The notes under the pieces are model-generated. The model did not search any database. It had not been told where the DNA came from and saw nothing but the letters and a program-made list of their open reading frames with translations. The position numbers and the translations under genes were made by a program. DNA of 62,347 nucleotides from the NCBI GenBank assembly GCA_016191165.1, contig JACPPF010000043.1:1-62347 (forward strand). Reading direction: 5' to 3'. The number at the start of each line of letters is the position of its first letter. The stretch's first letter is position 1. The stretch comes from Planctomycetota bacterium. Its GTDB lineage: Bacteria > Planctomycetota > Planctomycetia > Gemmatales > Gemmataceae. Positions 1-7,555 of this stretch are shown piece by piece.

Positions 1-470
1 CTGGCGTTGACCTGCAAGGCGACGACGTCGCCGCGCAGGTTTTCCTGGTTGCTGATCGAGAACGTCGGGGCGGTGTTGGCAACGGTCGCGCCCGGGTTGG
101 CGGTCATGCCGGAGGTGTAGGGGTCGTATGGCGTTATGACGACCGAGACGTAATCGTTCTTGTTGCCGTTGCCGGAGGTGCTCAAGTCGAGTGTGTCGCT
201 TGTGGATGAGGTGCCAAGAGTGTACTTGACGGTGTTGCCGTTGACTTTCCAGACGTAATCGAAGGTGATGGGATCGCTATCGGCATCGCTGGCGGAGACG
301 TTGACGGTGAGGATGTCGTTCGTCTTGGGGGAGAACGAATCGAGCATGGCGCTGTTGATCATCGGCGCGGCATTGGGCACGACGCGGTCCTCCAGGCGCT
401 CGATGGTCAGCGCGGCGTAACGATCCCCCCGCTTGCGCGGGGGGCTGGTATTAACGCGCCGCCCCCCCCC
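1..470 (-). CDS. Partial cadherin/Ig-like surface protein with planctomycete N-terminal tag
   Basis: The minus frame is open from 470 to the window edge. It reads an N-terminal tag (YAALTIERLEDRVVPNAAP) followed by at least one Ig/cadherin-like repeat (SASDADSDPITFDYVWKVNG, ending near NTAPTFSISN). The LERLEDR-type tag is known from large secreted or surface planctomycete proteins, so this is the 5' end of a long adhesin-like gene running off the window. No ATG, GTG or TTG precedes the tag in this frame: an in-frame TAG lies at 471-473, next to a run of ten C on the plus strand. Removing one base of the run would join the frame to an ATG at 480. The start is therefore either disrupted or affected by a homopolymer error. 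Function beyond surface display cannot be told. Confidence 0.6.
423..452. repeat. Short palindromic repeat (CCCCCCGC-TTGC-GCGGGGGG)
   Basis: A near-perfect hairpin, CCCCCCGC / GCGGGGGG around a TTGC loop, is followed by GCTGGTATTAA. A related hairpin (CCCCCAGCGCAAGCTGGGGG) occurs near 47566, which points to a dispersed REP-like family. Here it lies inside the 5' end of the surface-protein frame and may have displaced its original start. Confidence 0.6.
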
Positions 471-853
471 CTATATACATAAGTTTACGTATCCAGGAGC
501 AGAGTGGGCTGCACATGGTGCGATTCCTTGCGTGAGAAGTGGGGCCGATTTTTCAATCTGGGTGAAGTCTACCGAGGGTGGGCGAAACTTGTCAACAACG
601 AAATCGAAATTCATTCGTTTTTCATTTATTGCCGCACCTCAATTATTTTGAGGCCTGGCAATAAATGGCAGACAGGCCCATACCCCCCGTTTCGTGAACA
701 GTCCTCAAGAAAATCGCGGCAACCGACTACCCCGAAGCGACTTGCGACGCGATTACGACTATTCACTTATTTGGCGGTCATGTCAGCCCCGCGATCGGCT
801 GGGCCCGATACAGTTCATACGGTCTGCCGTCCGCATCCTGCCAGGTGGCGTTG
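471..853. other. Gene-free stretch with a long dyad
   Basis: No convincing gene is seen between the TetR stop and the surface-protein start. The stretch is less GC-rich than its surroundings and contains the dyad at 623-667. It may hold the promoter region of the surface protein. Confidence 0.5.
623..667. promoter_or_regulatory. 45-bp dyad with perfect 11-bp outer and 6-bp inner arms
   Basis: The outer arms CATTTATTGCC (623-633) and GGCAATAAATG (657-667) are perfect inverted repeats. The inner arms CCTCAA (637-642) and TTGAGG (648-653) enclose a 5-nt loop. No T-tract follows on either strand, so it is not a standard terminator. It lies upstream of the surface-protein start, so an operator or 5'-UTR structure is possible. 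A small inverted-repeat element is the alternative. Confidence 0.5.
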
Positions 854-1486
854 TTACGCCAGCAAACATTTCAAGACGCATGATATCGCTTGCCGGACAT
901 AGTTCTTTTCCTGGTAGATGGGAATACCTAGCGGCAGCGTCAGCGTGTATCCCAGAGCCGTGCGGATCAACTCCCACGCACCGACGCGCGGATCGAGGTC
1001 GGGACGGAAGGCGCCTTTCGCCTGCCCCACGCGGATCACCTGGGCCAGCATGTTCTCGCTGTCGAGGTAAAAACGCCGCAGGCTGGCGGCAATCTCCGGG
1101 TCGTCCGTCTCCACCAGGCTGCGGTGCATGATGTGAAAATCCACCGCATGTTCGCGCGTGCTGCCCAAATACAAATCAACAATCGCGTTCAGACGGGCCA
1201 GCGGATCGGCGATGTCCGCGGCTTCGGATTCCCAGCGCCCGATCGTCGCCAGGCGGATGTCGTCGAGCACTTCGAGGAAGAGGGTCTTCTTGCTGTCGAA
1301 ATGCCGGTACAACACCGGCTCGGTGACGCCGGCGGCCTGGGCAATCTTCTCGGTTGTGGTGTGCTGATATCCGAGCGTTACAAACAGCTGTTTGGCATGT
1401 TGCATGAGTTGCCGTTTGCGATCGGCCTTGCGCATGCGGGACGTGGATTTAATTTTGGTCCGGCGGGTTTTCTTGGCAGCTTCCAT
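854..1486 (-). CDS. TetR family transcriptional regulator
   Basis: This 210-residue protein has a basic N-terminus and then the TetR DNA-binding helices. The key stretch reads RQLMQHAKQLFVTLGYQHTT, then EKIAQAAGVTEPVLYRHFDS with KKTLF, at about residues 23-70. The rest is an all-helical ligand/dimer domain of the usual size. TetR proteins repress transcription and release DNA on binding a small ligand; the ligand is unknown here. The frame is open to 1600, but that would overlap the end of the upstream gene, so ATG at 1486 was chosen (AGGA 12 nt upstream, weak). An inner ATG at 1435 is also possible. The gene follows the unknown 445-residue gene on the same strand by about 77 nt and may be co-transcribed with it. 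Confidence 0.88.
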   Translation of the reverse strand: MEAAKKTRRTKIKSTSRMRKADRKRQLMQHAKQLFVTLGYQHTTTEKIAQAAGVTEPVLYRHFDSKKTLFLEVLDDIRLATIGRWESEAADIADPLARLNAIVDLYLGSTREHAVDFHIMHRSLVETDDPEIAASLRRFYLDSENMLAQVIRVGQAKGAFRPDLDPRVGAWELIRTALGYTLTLPLGIPIYQEKNYVRQAISCVLKCLLA

Positions 1487-1563
1487 TCGTGGCAGCGATC
1501 CTATATTACGGCCGCGGAACGCCCTGCGAGCGCCAGGCCGCGAGCGGCGAACCCCGGGCCAAC

Positions 1564-2901
1564 CTAGTTCCGCATGGATTTCCAGACTTGCAGCGCCCAC
1601 TCCAGATCGGTTTCATCCTGGAAATAGATGTTACACAGCGCGAACGTTCCTTCGATGGCCGAGTACCCTTTTAGATTCCAAAGCGTTTCGCCTTCTTCCT
1701 CGTAGGGCATGAAGACGGCCCGTCCCACGACGGGACCATCCTCATGTTCGATGATCTGCCCGTCCTCGGGCCAGGGTCGGCTATCGAGAATCTCGCGGGC
1801 CGACAGAGATTCGTCGTTTTCGGCGCTGACGGACCACGAGGTAAACCAGATGGTTCGCCCGCCCAGCCAGGCGCTCCAGGTTTCGCCGTTTTCCTCCCAT
1901 TCCTCCGCCATGTCGCCAGGGATGACCAGGGACCAACCCCCGGTCAACATCGCCTGAACCGGCCCGCGGCGGTAACCGACCAGAGGCTTGGCGGGATCGA
2001 CCTTCCCGGCCCGGCGTTCGATCTCTTCTTCCAGCGTTTCGCCGTGCTGGAACTCGGCGTAGCCAAAGTACTCGGTGAGGTAGCCAATCAATTCGCGCCA
2101 TTCGCGCCAGGGGATGTCGGCGTCGGGATCGAGATGGAAGGCGCGCTCCAGGTCGAGGTGGATGTCCATCAACAGTTCGCCTTCGTCCTCGGTGGCGGGT
2201 ACACGCCAGCGGGTTTCTTGCCAAAGTCGGCATAGCGCCCGGCCCGCGAAAAAGGCGGCGCCCACTCCTTCGGACCACCACGGGAAGAACGAAAGGCCGC
2301 GCTCGGGGTGATCAACCAGCTGGGCGAACCAGACCGGTTCGCGCGGGCCCATCGGCGTCAGGATGCCGGCGCGATCCGGATAGGCATAGTCCAGGGGCAT
2401 CGACACCATGCGAATGCCCACGTCGTCGCCCTTGCAGTTCTCGAGCACGACGCGGGCCAGGGCGCTGAGCCAGCGCAACATCTCCTGCCGAACCGCGTCG
2501 GCGTCACGGTTGAAGAAAAAACCGGTCTCGTCGCCGACCACGATTTCCTCGTCGTCTTCCCCTTCGGGAGCGGGGCCATCCCATTCCAGCTGAAACTGGC
2601 TGCCCAGGGCGTGTAGCAGCTCACACAGGAAAATGTGATATCCCGGCCCGACCGTGGAGGTCTTGGCCATGACGACGCAGACCCCGGCCTCCGGAACGGT
2701 GATCTCAACCGCTTCCGCCCCGGGATGAATCTGCACGGAAAGGCATGCCTGCTCATCGGCGTTGGCGCCGGCCTCACACAACATGAGCGGCTCGACCTCG
2801 TGGCTCTCAAGCCACGACGCCACCTGCTCGAGCCACTCCTCCGCGGATTGACCGATTTCCTCGGTCGCATAACTCCCGGTCAAGAACAGGCCGACGCCCA
2901 T
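1564..2901 (-). CDS. Conserved unknown protein, 445 aa, acidic
   Basis: This long, clean minus frame encodes a 445-residue acidic, tryptophan-rich soluble protein. I recognise no catalytic motif, signal peptide or membrane span. The N-terminal half contains long acidic runs (EDDEEIVVGDE) and the C-terminal half has many W/E-rich strands. ATG at 2901 has GGAAAG a few bases upstream. On the plus strand this region gives only low-quality shadows. It could be a cytoplasmic enzyme or an immunity/SMI1-like domain protein, but no family can be assigned by eye. Confidence 0.7.
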   Translation of the reverse strand: MGVGLFLTGSYATEEIGQSAEEWLEQVASWLESHEVEPLMLCEAGANADEQACLSVQIHPGAEAVEITVPEAGVCVVMAKTSTVGPGYHIFLCELLHALGSQFQLEWDGPAPEGEDDEEIVVGDETGFFFNRDADAVRQEMLRWLSALARVVLENCKGDDVGIRMVSMPLDYAYPDRAGILTPMGPREPVWFAQLVDHPERGLSFFPWWSEGVGAAFFAGRALCRLWQETRWRVPATEDEGELLMDIHLDLERAFHLDPDADIPWREWRELIGYLTEYFGYAEFQHGETLEEEIERRAGKVDPAKPLVGYRRGPVQAMLTGGWSLVIPGDMAEEWEENGETWSAWLGGRTIWFTSWSVSAENDESLSAREILDSRPWPEDGQIIEHEDGPVVGRAVFMPYEEEGETLWNLKGYSAIEGTFALCNIYFQDETDLEWALQVWKSMRN

Positions 2902-3162
2902 GACTTTCCACTCGTGTTACGCGGTTGACCACCAGGCCGGTTGAGCGCTTCGACCCTTGTAACCGACTCGTTACGGGGCCTGGCTCGCCGGTAGTATACT
3001 CTAAAGTGATTGGTAACCGTGAACAAGGCAGAAGGTGAAAAAAAAACGCTGGCCTGGACACGTCTGGCCGCGATTCGAAGTGAAGTGCGGACCGCCCGTC
3101 CTGCGGGAGCACGGCATTCAGCCTGCGCTTTCCATGGAGTTGCGGTCGGGCGATTTGGTCCG

Positions 3163-4344
3163 TCATCCCGCCTTGCGCTCGAATTGCTCGCGCAGCGCCG
3201 CCAGTTGCGCCTTGCGAGACGCCTCGGGCGCAAAAGCGTCGAAAGGGATCGGGCGCTGGAGAATGGCATGAAGCACCTCGACCGCGTATTGCCGCAGCTC
3301 GGCATCGCGGCGTTCCAGAGCGTTCATCAGCGCGGGGACGGCGGCTTGTCCTTTTTTCACGAGCTCGTCGGCCGCCCTGACCTGATCGGAGGTTTTCAGA
3401 CTCTCGATGAGCCGTTGGATTTTTTCGTGTTCAAGGATTGCATGCGCGGGAGACGGCTTGGCCGAGGCCCCTGGGAAATCGAGTGTTGTCGCGGCCGGGG
3501 CTGGTTTTGGGGCAGGGGCCTGGAATTCCAGCGGCGCGACCGGGACGGGCGGGAGCGGGACCAGCTCGCGCACATGTTCGTCGGGGCTGCGGTAGTTGTT
3601 GTCGCTGAAGCCGGCGCCGAGGTATTCCGCGATGGCAACCGGATCGCGCACGATTTGCGCGGGCGTGCCATGCGTGCGCACCTTGCCGTCCTTGATGAGG
3701 TAACTACGAGTCGTGATCTTCAGCGCCTCATGGACGTTATGATCGGTGAGCAAAATGCCGATGCCTTCGTTGCGCAGCTCCAGCACAATCTGGCGAATCT
3801 CGGCAATGGTGATCGGGTCGATGCCCGTGAACGGCTCGTCGAAGAGGATGAGCATCGGTTCGCACACCAGACAGCGCGCAATTTCGACACGCCGCGTTTC
3901 ACCGCCGGAAAGTCGGGCGCCGACGTTCTTGCGCACTTTCTGCAACCCGAAGCGCTGAATGGCCGCCTCCATGCGCTCGTAGCGCTCCGAACGCCACAGG
4001 GCTCGGCCAAGGGAGCGGGATTTGGGCAGCATTTCCAGGATGGCGAGGATGTTTTGTTCGACGGTGAGCTTGCGAAAGACGCTTTTTTCCTGCGAGAGGT
4101 AGCCCATGCCAAGGCGCGCACGCTGGAACATGGGCAAGGCAGTCACGTCCGTGCCGTTGAACCAGACCGTCCCCTGGTTGGGCGGAACCTGGCCGGTGGC
4201 CATCTTGAAGCTGGTTGTCTTCCCGGCGCCGTTGGGGCCGAGCAGGCCGACGACCTCGCCGGCGTTGACCTCGAAATCGACGCCATTGACGACCGGCCGA
4301 CTGCCGTAGTATTTGACCAATCCCTTGACCTGCAACAGCGACAT
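3163..4344 (-). CDS. lptB: LPS-export ABC transporter ATPase LptB with C-terminal extension
   Basis: Residues 1-240 form a complete ABC ATPase: Walker A GPNGAGKTT (36-44), the LptB-typical Q-loop stretch YLSQEKSVFRKLTVEQN, signature LSGGETRR, Walker B LILFDEPF and switch LLTDHNVHE. LptB powers extraction of lipopolysaccharide from the inner membrane with LptFG. Ordinary LptB is about 240 residues. Here about 150 more follow: a Pro/Ala-rich linker and a helical tail (AAVPALMNALERRDAELRQY) that looks HEAT-like. AGGAGG lies 7 nt before ATG 4344, and a good promoter lies at 4376-4405. The lptF/G genes are not adjacent. Confidence 0.9.
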   Translation of the reverse strand: MSLLQVKGLVKYYGSRPVVNGVDFEVNAGEVVGLLGPNGAGKTTSFKMATGQVPPNQGTVWFNGTDVTALPMFQRARLGMGYLSQEKSVFRKLTVEQNILAILEMLPKSRSLGRALWRSERYERMEAAIQRFGLQKVRKNVGARLSGGETRRVEIARCLVCEPMLILFDEPFTGIDPITIAEIRQIVLELRNEGIGILLTDHNVHEALKITTRSYLIKDGKVRTHGTPAQIVRDPVAIAEYLGAGFSDNNYRSPDEHVRELVPLPPVPVAPLEFQAPAPKPAPAATTLDFPGASAKPSPAHAILEHEKIQRLIESLKTSDQVRAADELVKKGQAAVPALMNALERRDAELRQYAVEVLHAILQRPIPFDAFAPEASRKAQLAALREQFERKAG

Positions 4345-4375
4345 CGCTCATCCTCCTTGGGATCTCGCCCTGGCG

Positions 4376-4405
4376 TATATACTGCAAAGCGGCGAAGCGA
4401 GTCAA
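4376..4405 (-). promoter_or_regulatory. Sigma-70-type promoter of lptB
   Basis: On the minus strand TTGACT (4405-4400) and TATATA (4381-4376) are separated by 18 nt. They lie about 30 nt upstream of the AGGAGG and ATG of lptB, a near-consensus housekeeping promoter in a good position. Confidence 0.6.
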
Positions 4406-4505
4406 GAGAGAGAAACGCGGGACTGGTCTTTGGCCCTGGTGGCGCCGACCTACTTGGCCGTGCCACCAGGCCGATTTGCGGTTATCTTGCGCCCGTGTTA
4501 CGTGA

Positions 4506-4649
4506 TCAAGGCAGTGGCGGCGGGGGTAGCGGCGGCGGCGGCGCGGGCGGCGGCGGCAACGGCGGCGGCGGAACCGGCGGCGGCGGCAACGGCGGCGGCG
4601 GAACCGGCGGCGGCGGGCTCGTCGGGGGCGGATACGTCGGTTCGGACAT
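4506..4649 (-). CDS. Poly-proline mini-protein, 47 aa
   Basis: A 47-codon frame starts MSEPTYPPPTSPPPP and continues almost entirely as PPPP blocks separated by single V, L or A residues. AAGGAG lies 6 nt before ATG 4649, and a promoter-like pair lies 50-75 nt upstream, so translation is plausible despite the repeat. Proline runs are strong ribosome-stalling sequences that need EF-P. It could be a secreted/cell-wall peptide or a stalling leader for lptB, 160 nt downstream on the same strand, but no family is recognised. On the opposite strand the repeat reads as poly-Gly/Ala, which is probably a shadow. Confidence 0.55.
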   Translation of the reverse strand: MSEPTYPPPTSPPPPVPPPPLPPPPVPPPPLPPPPAPPPPLPPPPLP

Positions 4650-4695
4650 GATCTCTCCTTCTTGGTTTCTTGAACGCGCGCTGATACGGAAAAAC

Positions 4696-4724
4696 ATCCT
4701 ATACGATTCCGGGCCGGGCAACAA
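4696..4724 (-). promoter_or_regulatory. Promoter-like pair upstream of the poly-proline ORF
   Basis: On the minus strand TTGTTG (4724-4719) is followed after 17 nt by TAGGAT (4701-4696), about 47 nt upstream of ATG 4649. The same TAGGAT -10 box appears in the RRM gene promoter. Confidence 0.45.
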
Positions 4725-4731
4725 GAAAAAA

Positions 4732-5628
4732 CTACGAGTCGGCGCCGAAGTAAAACTCCCGAGCCTCCCGGACCTGCCCGCGAATGGCCCCGCTCACCGT
4801 GCCGTCGTCGGGAGGCACGTTCCAAACCTCTTTCGCCGCCGTTTCGCTTACAAACCTTCGCTTGTCAAAGCCCGCGTCGGCGTAACAGTAATGAATCAGC
4901 GAGGCCCCGCCGGGTGTCAGCGCAGGGCGAGGGCGAGTCCCATCATATTGGGAAAGGCACCAGTGCGTCAGCCGCGGCTCCAGGCCGATTCGATGCGCCG
5001 CCAGCACCAGGGTCCACATTGCTGTCAGCCAGACGCGTCTTGGCGCAGCCGGCTCCCCCGGCGCCGAGGGAAGAACCGGAAAGAACTTCTGCAACCGCAG
5101 CCATTCGTCGCCGAGTTCGCGCTGCCAGCGGCGTGGAATGACATGCGGCACCCCGCCATTCGTGCGACCATCGCGAAGGTGTTCGAGCGAAACGCCGACC
5201 TTCGGGCAGACGTCAAGGAGCACGGACCGCGAATCGGGATGGGCCGGTTCGAGATAGCCGACCTGGTCGAACGTGATCGCGCAATCATGGGGTAAGGCCA
5301 CGCCAAAATCGATCGGTTGCAGAAAAATCATGTCGGGATCGCACAACACGATGGCATCGGCATCGGTCCGGACGTGGCGCAGGGTCGCGGCCGTGTTACC
5401 GGGCGGATAATGCACGCCCCCGAGGGTGCGGTAATTGGGCGCCGTCTGCACCACGCCGCCGCGGGCGATCATGCGTTCAAATTCAGGCAACAAGGGCTCA
5501 TCTCCCTTGTGCACCACCACGATCGGCGTATGCGCCAAATGGCGGGCGCAAGAGTAATGAAACAGCATGGCCTGCCACGCCAGGTAGGCACTATTCTCGG
5601 CACAGACGACAATCTGAAAACGTGACAT
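4732..5628 (-). CDS. Glycosyltransferase-like protein (GT-A fold)
   Basis: This 298-residue soluble protein begins MSRFQIVVCAENSAYLAWQ. Its central stretch (ADAIVLCDPDMIFLQP) resembles the nucleotide-sugar and metal-binding DxD region of GT-A glycosyltransferases. The N-terminus has the strand-loop pattern (FQIVVCAENSAY) of a nucleotide-binding fold, and 'SLIHYCY' follows in the C-terminal third. The acceptor and sugar are unknown. The frame is open to 5811, but ATG 5628 starts the recognisable fold and avoids the promoter of the divergent island gene. It is the last gene before the plus-strand island. Confidence 0.65.
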   Translation of the reverse strand: MSRFQIVVCAENSAYLAWQAMLFHYSCARHLAHTPIVVVHKGDEPLLPEFERMIARGGVVQTAPNYRTLGGVHYPPGNTAATLRHVRTDADAIVLCDPDMIFLQPIDFGVALPHDCAITFDQVGYLEPAHPDSRSVLLDVCPKVGVSLEHLRDGRTNGGVPHVIPRRWQRELGDEWLRLQKFFPVLPSAPGEPAAPRRVWLTAMWTLVLAAHRIGLEPRLTHWCLSQYDGTRPRPALTPGGASLIHYCYADAGFDKRRFVSETAAKEVWNVPPDDGTVSGAIRGQVREAREFYFGADS

Positions 5629-5804
5629 GAATGCTATCGGTCCCGTATCCGCCTGCTCCCAATTTGGAACCAGGGCAAGCGCTATGGTAAAACCACCTAA
5701 CGACGCAACCGACTTTGTATATCCTTGGGCGACGTGGTACAACCACGTAAAGACACGACCGCCCAACTCACTCACGCACTCGCCGTTCCTGGAGGGACCA
5801 ACCG
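5629..5804. other. Divergent intergenic region at left edge of island
   Basis: It holds the 17-bp dyad at 5732-5748 and an ACTCACTCACGCACTCG stretch at 5766-5782, related inversely to the sequence at the right edge of the island near 9530-9550. Confidence 0.5.
5732..5748. promoter_or_regulatory. Perfect dyad ACGTGGT-ACA-ACCACGT, candidate operator
   Basis: This is a perfect 7-bp inverted repeat around a 3-bp centre, 57 nt before the ATPase start. Size and symmetry suit a dimeric HTH repressor. No regulator gene is obvious in the island. Confidence 0.45.
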
Positions 5805-6845
5805 ATGGCAATTATCGTCGAGCGCTTGACCGAAATGGTTCTGCATTGCGCCGCTGATCAGCCCACGCGTAACATCACGTGGCTGGTTCCGGGCCTCATC
5901 CCGTTCGGCGCTATCACCATCATCGACGGTGATCCGGGCCAGGGTAAAAGCTTCCTGACGTTGGAGCTGGCGGCAGCGGTTTCACAGGGCCTCACGCTTT
6001 CAGCCAAGGGGCGCGTCAAGGACCCGGACCGCAAAGGCCCGCTGGCGTCTATGATTTTAAACGCGGAGGATGACATGAACGCCACTTTGAAACCGCGCCT
6101 GGACGGCTTAGGCGCTAACGGCAAGTATATCCATTTTGGCGGCGAAGGCTTCAACCTGGCGGGCGAGCCCTCCTCGTGTTTTTTTCCCGAGCACAACGCC
6201 ATCCTCGCCCGCGCCATCCATGTCACCAAGGCCAAACTTGTCGTCATCGACCCGATCATGCAATTCCTCTCCCCCGACGTGCGCACCGCCAGCGACCAAA
6301 GCGTCCGGCAGGCCCTGAACGGCCTCAAGCTGCTCGCGCGCAAATATGAGGCAGCCATCGTCCTCGTCCGGCACTTGAACAAACAAGCCGGGCCGAAGGT
6401 GTTATATCGCGGCGGGGGCAGCATTGGCATCATCGGCCTGGCGCGGTCGGGGATTTATATCGGGCCCGATCCCGAAGACCGCGACACCAAAATTATGGCG
6501 CAGGTCAAAAACAATCTCGGCCCCCTGCAAACCCCGTGGACGTTCCGCATGGAGCAACGTGCCGCCGGGCGGGTCATTCGCTGGGGCGGTCCCACCGATG
6601 TGCCGCTTTCGCGGGTCCTGGACGCGCCGGCCGAGCCAACCCCATCTGAACGGTGTTTGAAGTTTTTGAACGCCAAACTTGGGGCTGGGGGGATGGAGCC
6701 AATCAATGCCTTGATGGCCGAAGCGAAAAAGCAGGGCCTGAGCTACGGGACGCTCATGCGCGTCAAGCGGGAGCTTAACGTCGAGTGTACCAAGGTGGGC
6801 AAACGCACATTTTGGTCGATCCGCAAAAAGAGTAAAGGGCGATAA
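5805..6845 (+). CDS. RepA/KaiC-like AAA ATPase with C-terminal winged-helix-like tail
   Basis: This 346-residue RecA-fold ATPase has Walker A GDPGQGKS (42-49), a Walker B-like strand LVVIDPIMQF near 150 and a downstream sensor LVRHLNK followed by a Gly-rich stretch (YRGGGSIGIIGLARSG). This is the layout of the AAA_25/RepA hexameric helicase family found on plasmids, phages and integrative elements. The last about 70 residues (SERCLKFLNAKLGAGGMEPI onward) resemble a small DNA-binding helical domain. GGAGGG lies 9 nt before ATG. It heads the island operon and is probably its replication or DNA-handling ATPase. No primase or integrase is seen. Confidence 0.82.
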   Translation: MAIIVERLTEMVLHCAADQPTRNITWLVPGLIPFGAITIIDGDPGQGKSFLTLELAAAVSQGLTLSAKGRVKDPDRKGPLASMILNAEDDMNATLKPRLDGLGANGKYIHFGGEGFNLAGEPSSCFFPEHNAILARAIHVTKAKLVVIDPIMQFLSPDVRTASDQSVRQALNGLKLLARKYEAAIVLVRHLNKQAGPKVLYRGGGSIGIIGLARSGIYIGPDPEDRDTKIMAQVKNNLGPLQTPWTFRMEQRAAGRVIRWGGPTDVPLSRVLDAPAEPTPSERCLKFLNAKLGAGGMEPINALMAEAKKQGLSYGTLMRVKRELNVECTKVGKRTFWSIRKKSKGR

Positions 6846-6892
6846 CGTTATCGCCCCCTGACCGAGTCGCCCCATTTAAGGAGTACCGATGC

Positions 6893-7036
6893 ATGTCCAA
6901 AAAATCCGTCTCGACCGCGGGGAAGGTCCCGAACAAGACAGCGCCGGCGACACCGAAGCCGAAGGTGCCGGCTGCGGTGAAAGCGCCCCAGGTGGGGTTC
7001 ATCATCTATCTGCCGCAGCACAAGCCGACCAAGTGA
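6893..7036 (+). CDS. Lys/Pro/Ala-rich small protein, 47 aa
   Basis: ATG 6893 opens a 47-codon basic frame (MSKKSVSTAGKVPNKTAPAT...) ending KPTK at TGA 7034-7036, which overlaps the next ATG (TGATG). AAGGAG lies 9 nt upstream. Third positions are mostly G/C, as in a real gene here. The competing frame from ATG 6889, which would extend the next gene, has poorer composition over this stretch. It looks like the disordered basic tail typical of DNA-associated proteins. Function is unknown. Confidence 0.5.
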   Translation: MSKKSVSTAGKVPNKTAPATPKPKVPAAVKAPQVGFIIYLPQHKPTK

Positions 7037-7413
7037 TGGCGGCGGTGCGCGCTGGCTGCGTGCCGACGACGGCGGCCATGGCCTTCGGGTTGGACCCCCT
7101 GGAATTGCACGGTAAGCAAATGGTCGAGCTCCTCGAACGCGCATTTGCAGAGGCCGTCACCAAGACCAATTTGCAGGTCTACCGCGACGACCCCATGAAG
7201 TGGTTTCAGGAGGTCTATCCGGTGATCTGTCGGGACATGGGTTCGTATTCGGCCCGTTTCGCGGCCAACCGCAACGCGCTCACCGACCCCGCCGTCCTGG
7301 AATTGCTCACGGACCTGGCCAGTTTCGTGCGCTGCGAGTTCGGCGTTGACGCCAGTCGTCAAATGAGCCTTTGGATCAAAAATCAACAGCGCACGCGGAT
7401 GAAGAAGCCGTAA
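7036..7413 (+). CDS. Unknown 125-aa island protein
   Basis: It begins MAAVRAGCVPTTAAMAFGLD, a pattern that could be an HTH (a small-terminase-like 'AARAG..PTTA' helix), and ends with helical, basic residues. It is translationally coupled to the preceding small gene through TGATG. A longer form from ATG 6889 in the same frame (174 aa) cannot be excluded. No firm family assignment. Confidence 0.6.
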   Translation: MAAVRAGCVPTTAAMAFGLDPLELHGKQMVELLERAFAEAVTKTNLQVYRDDPMKWFQEVYPVICRDMGSYSARFAANRNALTDPAVLELLTDLASFVRCEFGVDASRQMSLWIKNQQRTRMKKP

Positions 7414-7440
7414 GCGCCCCAGCCCCCTAGGGAAAGCGGC

Positions 7441-7503
7441 ATGAGTGAGTTAGTATATAGGTAATTATATATATATTATTTACTTATATAGTCACTCACT
7501 CAT
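7441..7503. promoter_or_regulatory. 63-bp AT-rich imperfect palindrome
   Basis: The outer arms ATGAGTGAGT (7441-7450) and ACTCACTCAT (7494-7503) are perfect inverse copies, and the centre is nearly pure A/T (TATATATATATA type), in sharp contrast to its GC-rich surroundings. Symmetry over the full 63 bp is broken at only a few positions. It separates two gene blocks of the island and could be an origin/unwinding element, a bidirectional terminator or a recombination site. Confidence 0.6.
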
Positions 7504-7555
7504 CCGCCTGTCCCAGGGGCCCTACCCACACCCTTTTTTCCCGGAGGATTACCCG

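Noticed and set aside
3010..5295. 761-codon plus-strand ORF across lptB, poly-proline and GT-like genes
   Set aside because: It is a shadow: it runs antisense to LptB, whose motifs are complete, and has a poly-Gly tract from the proline repeat and no known domain.
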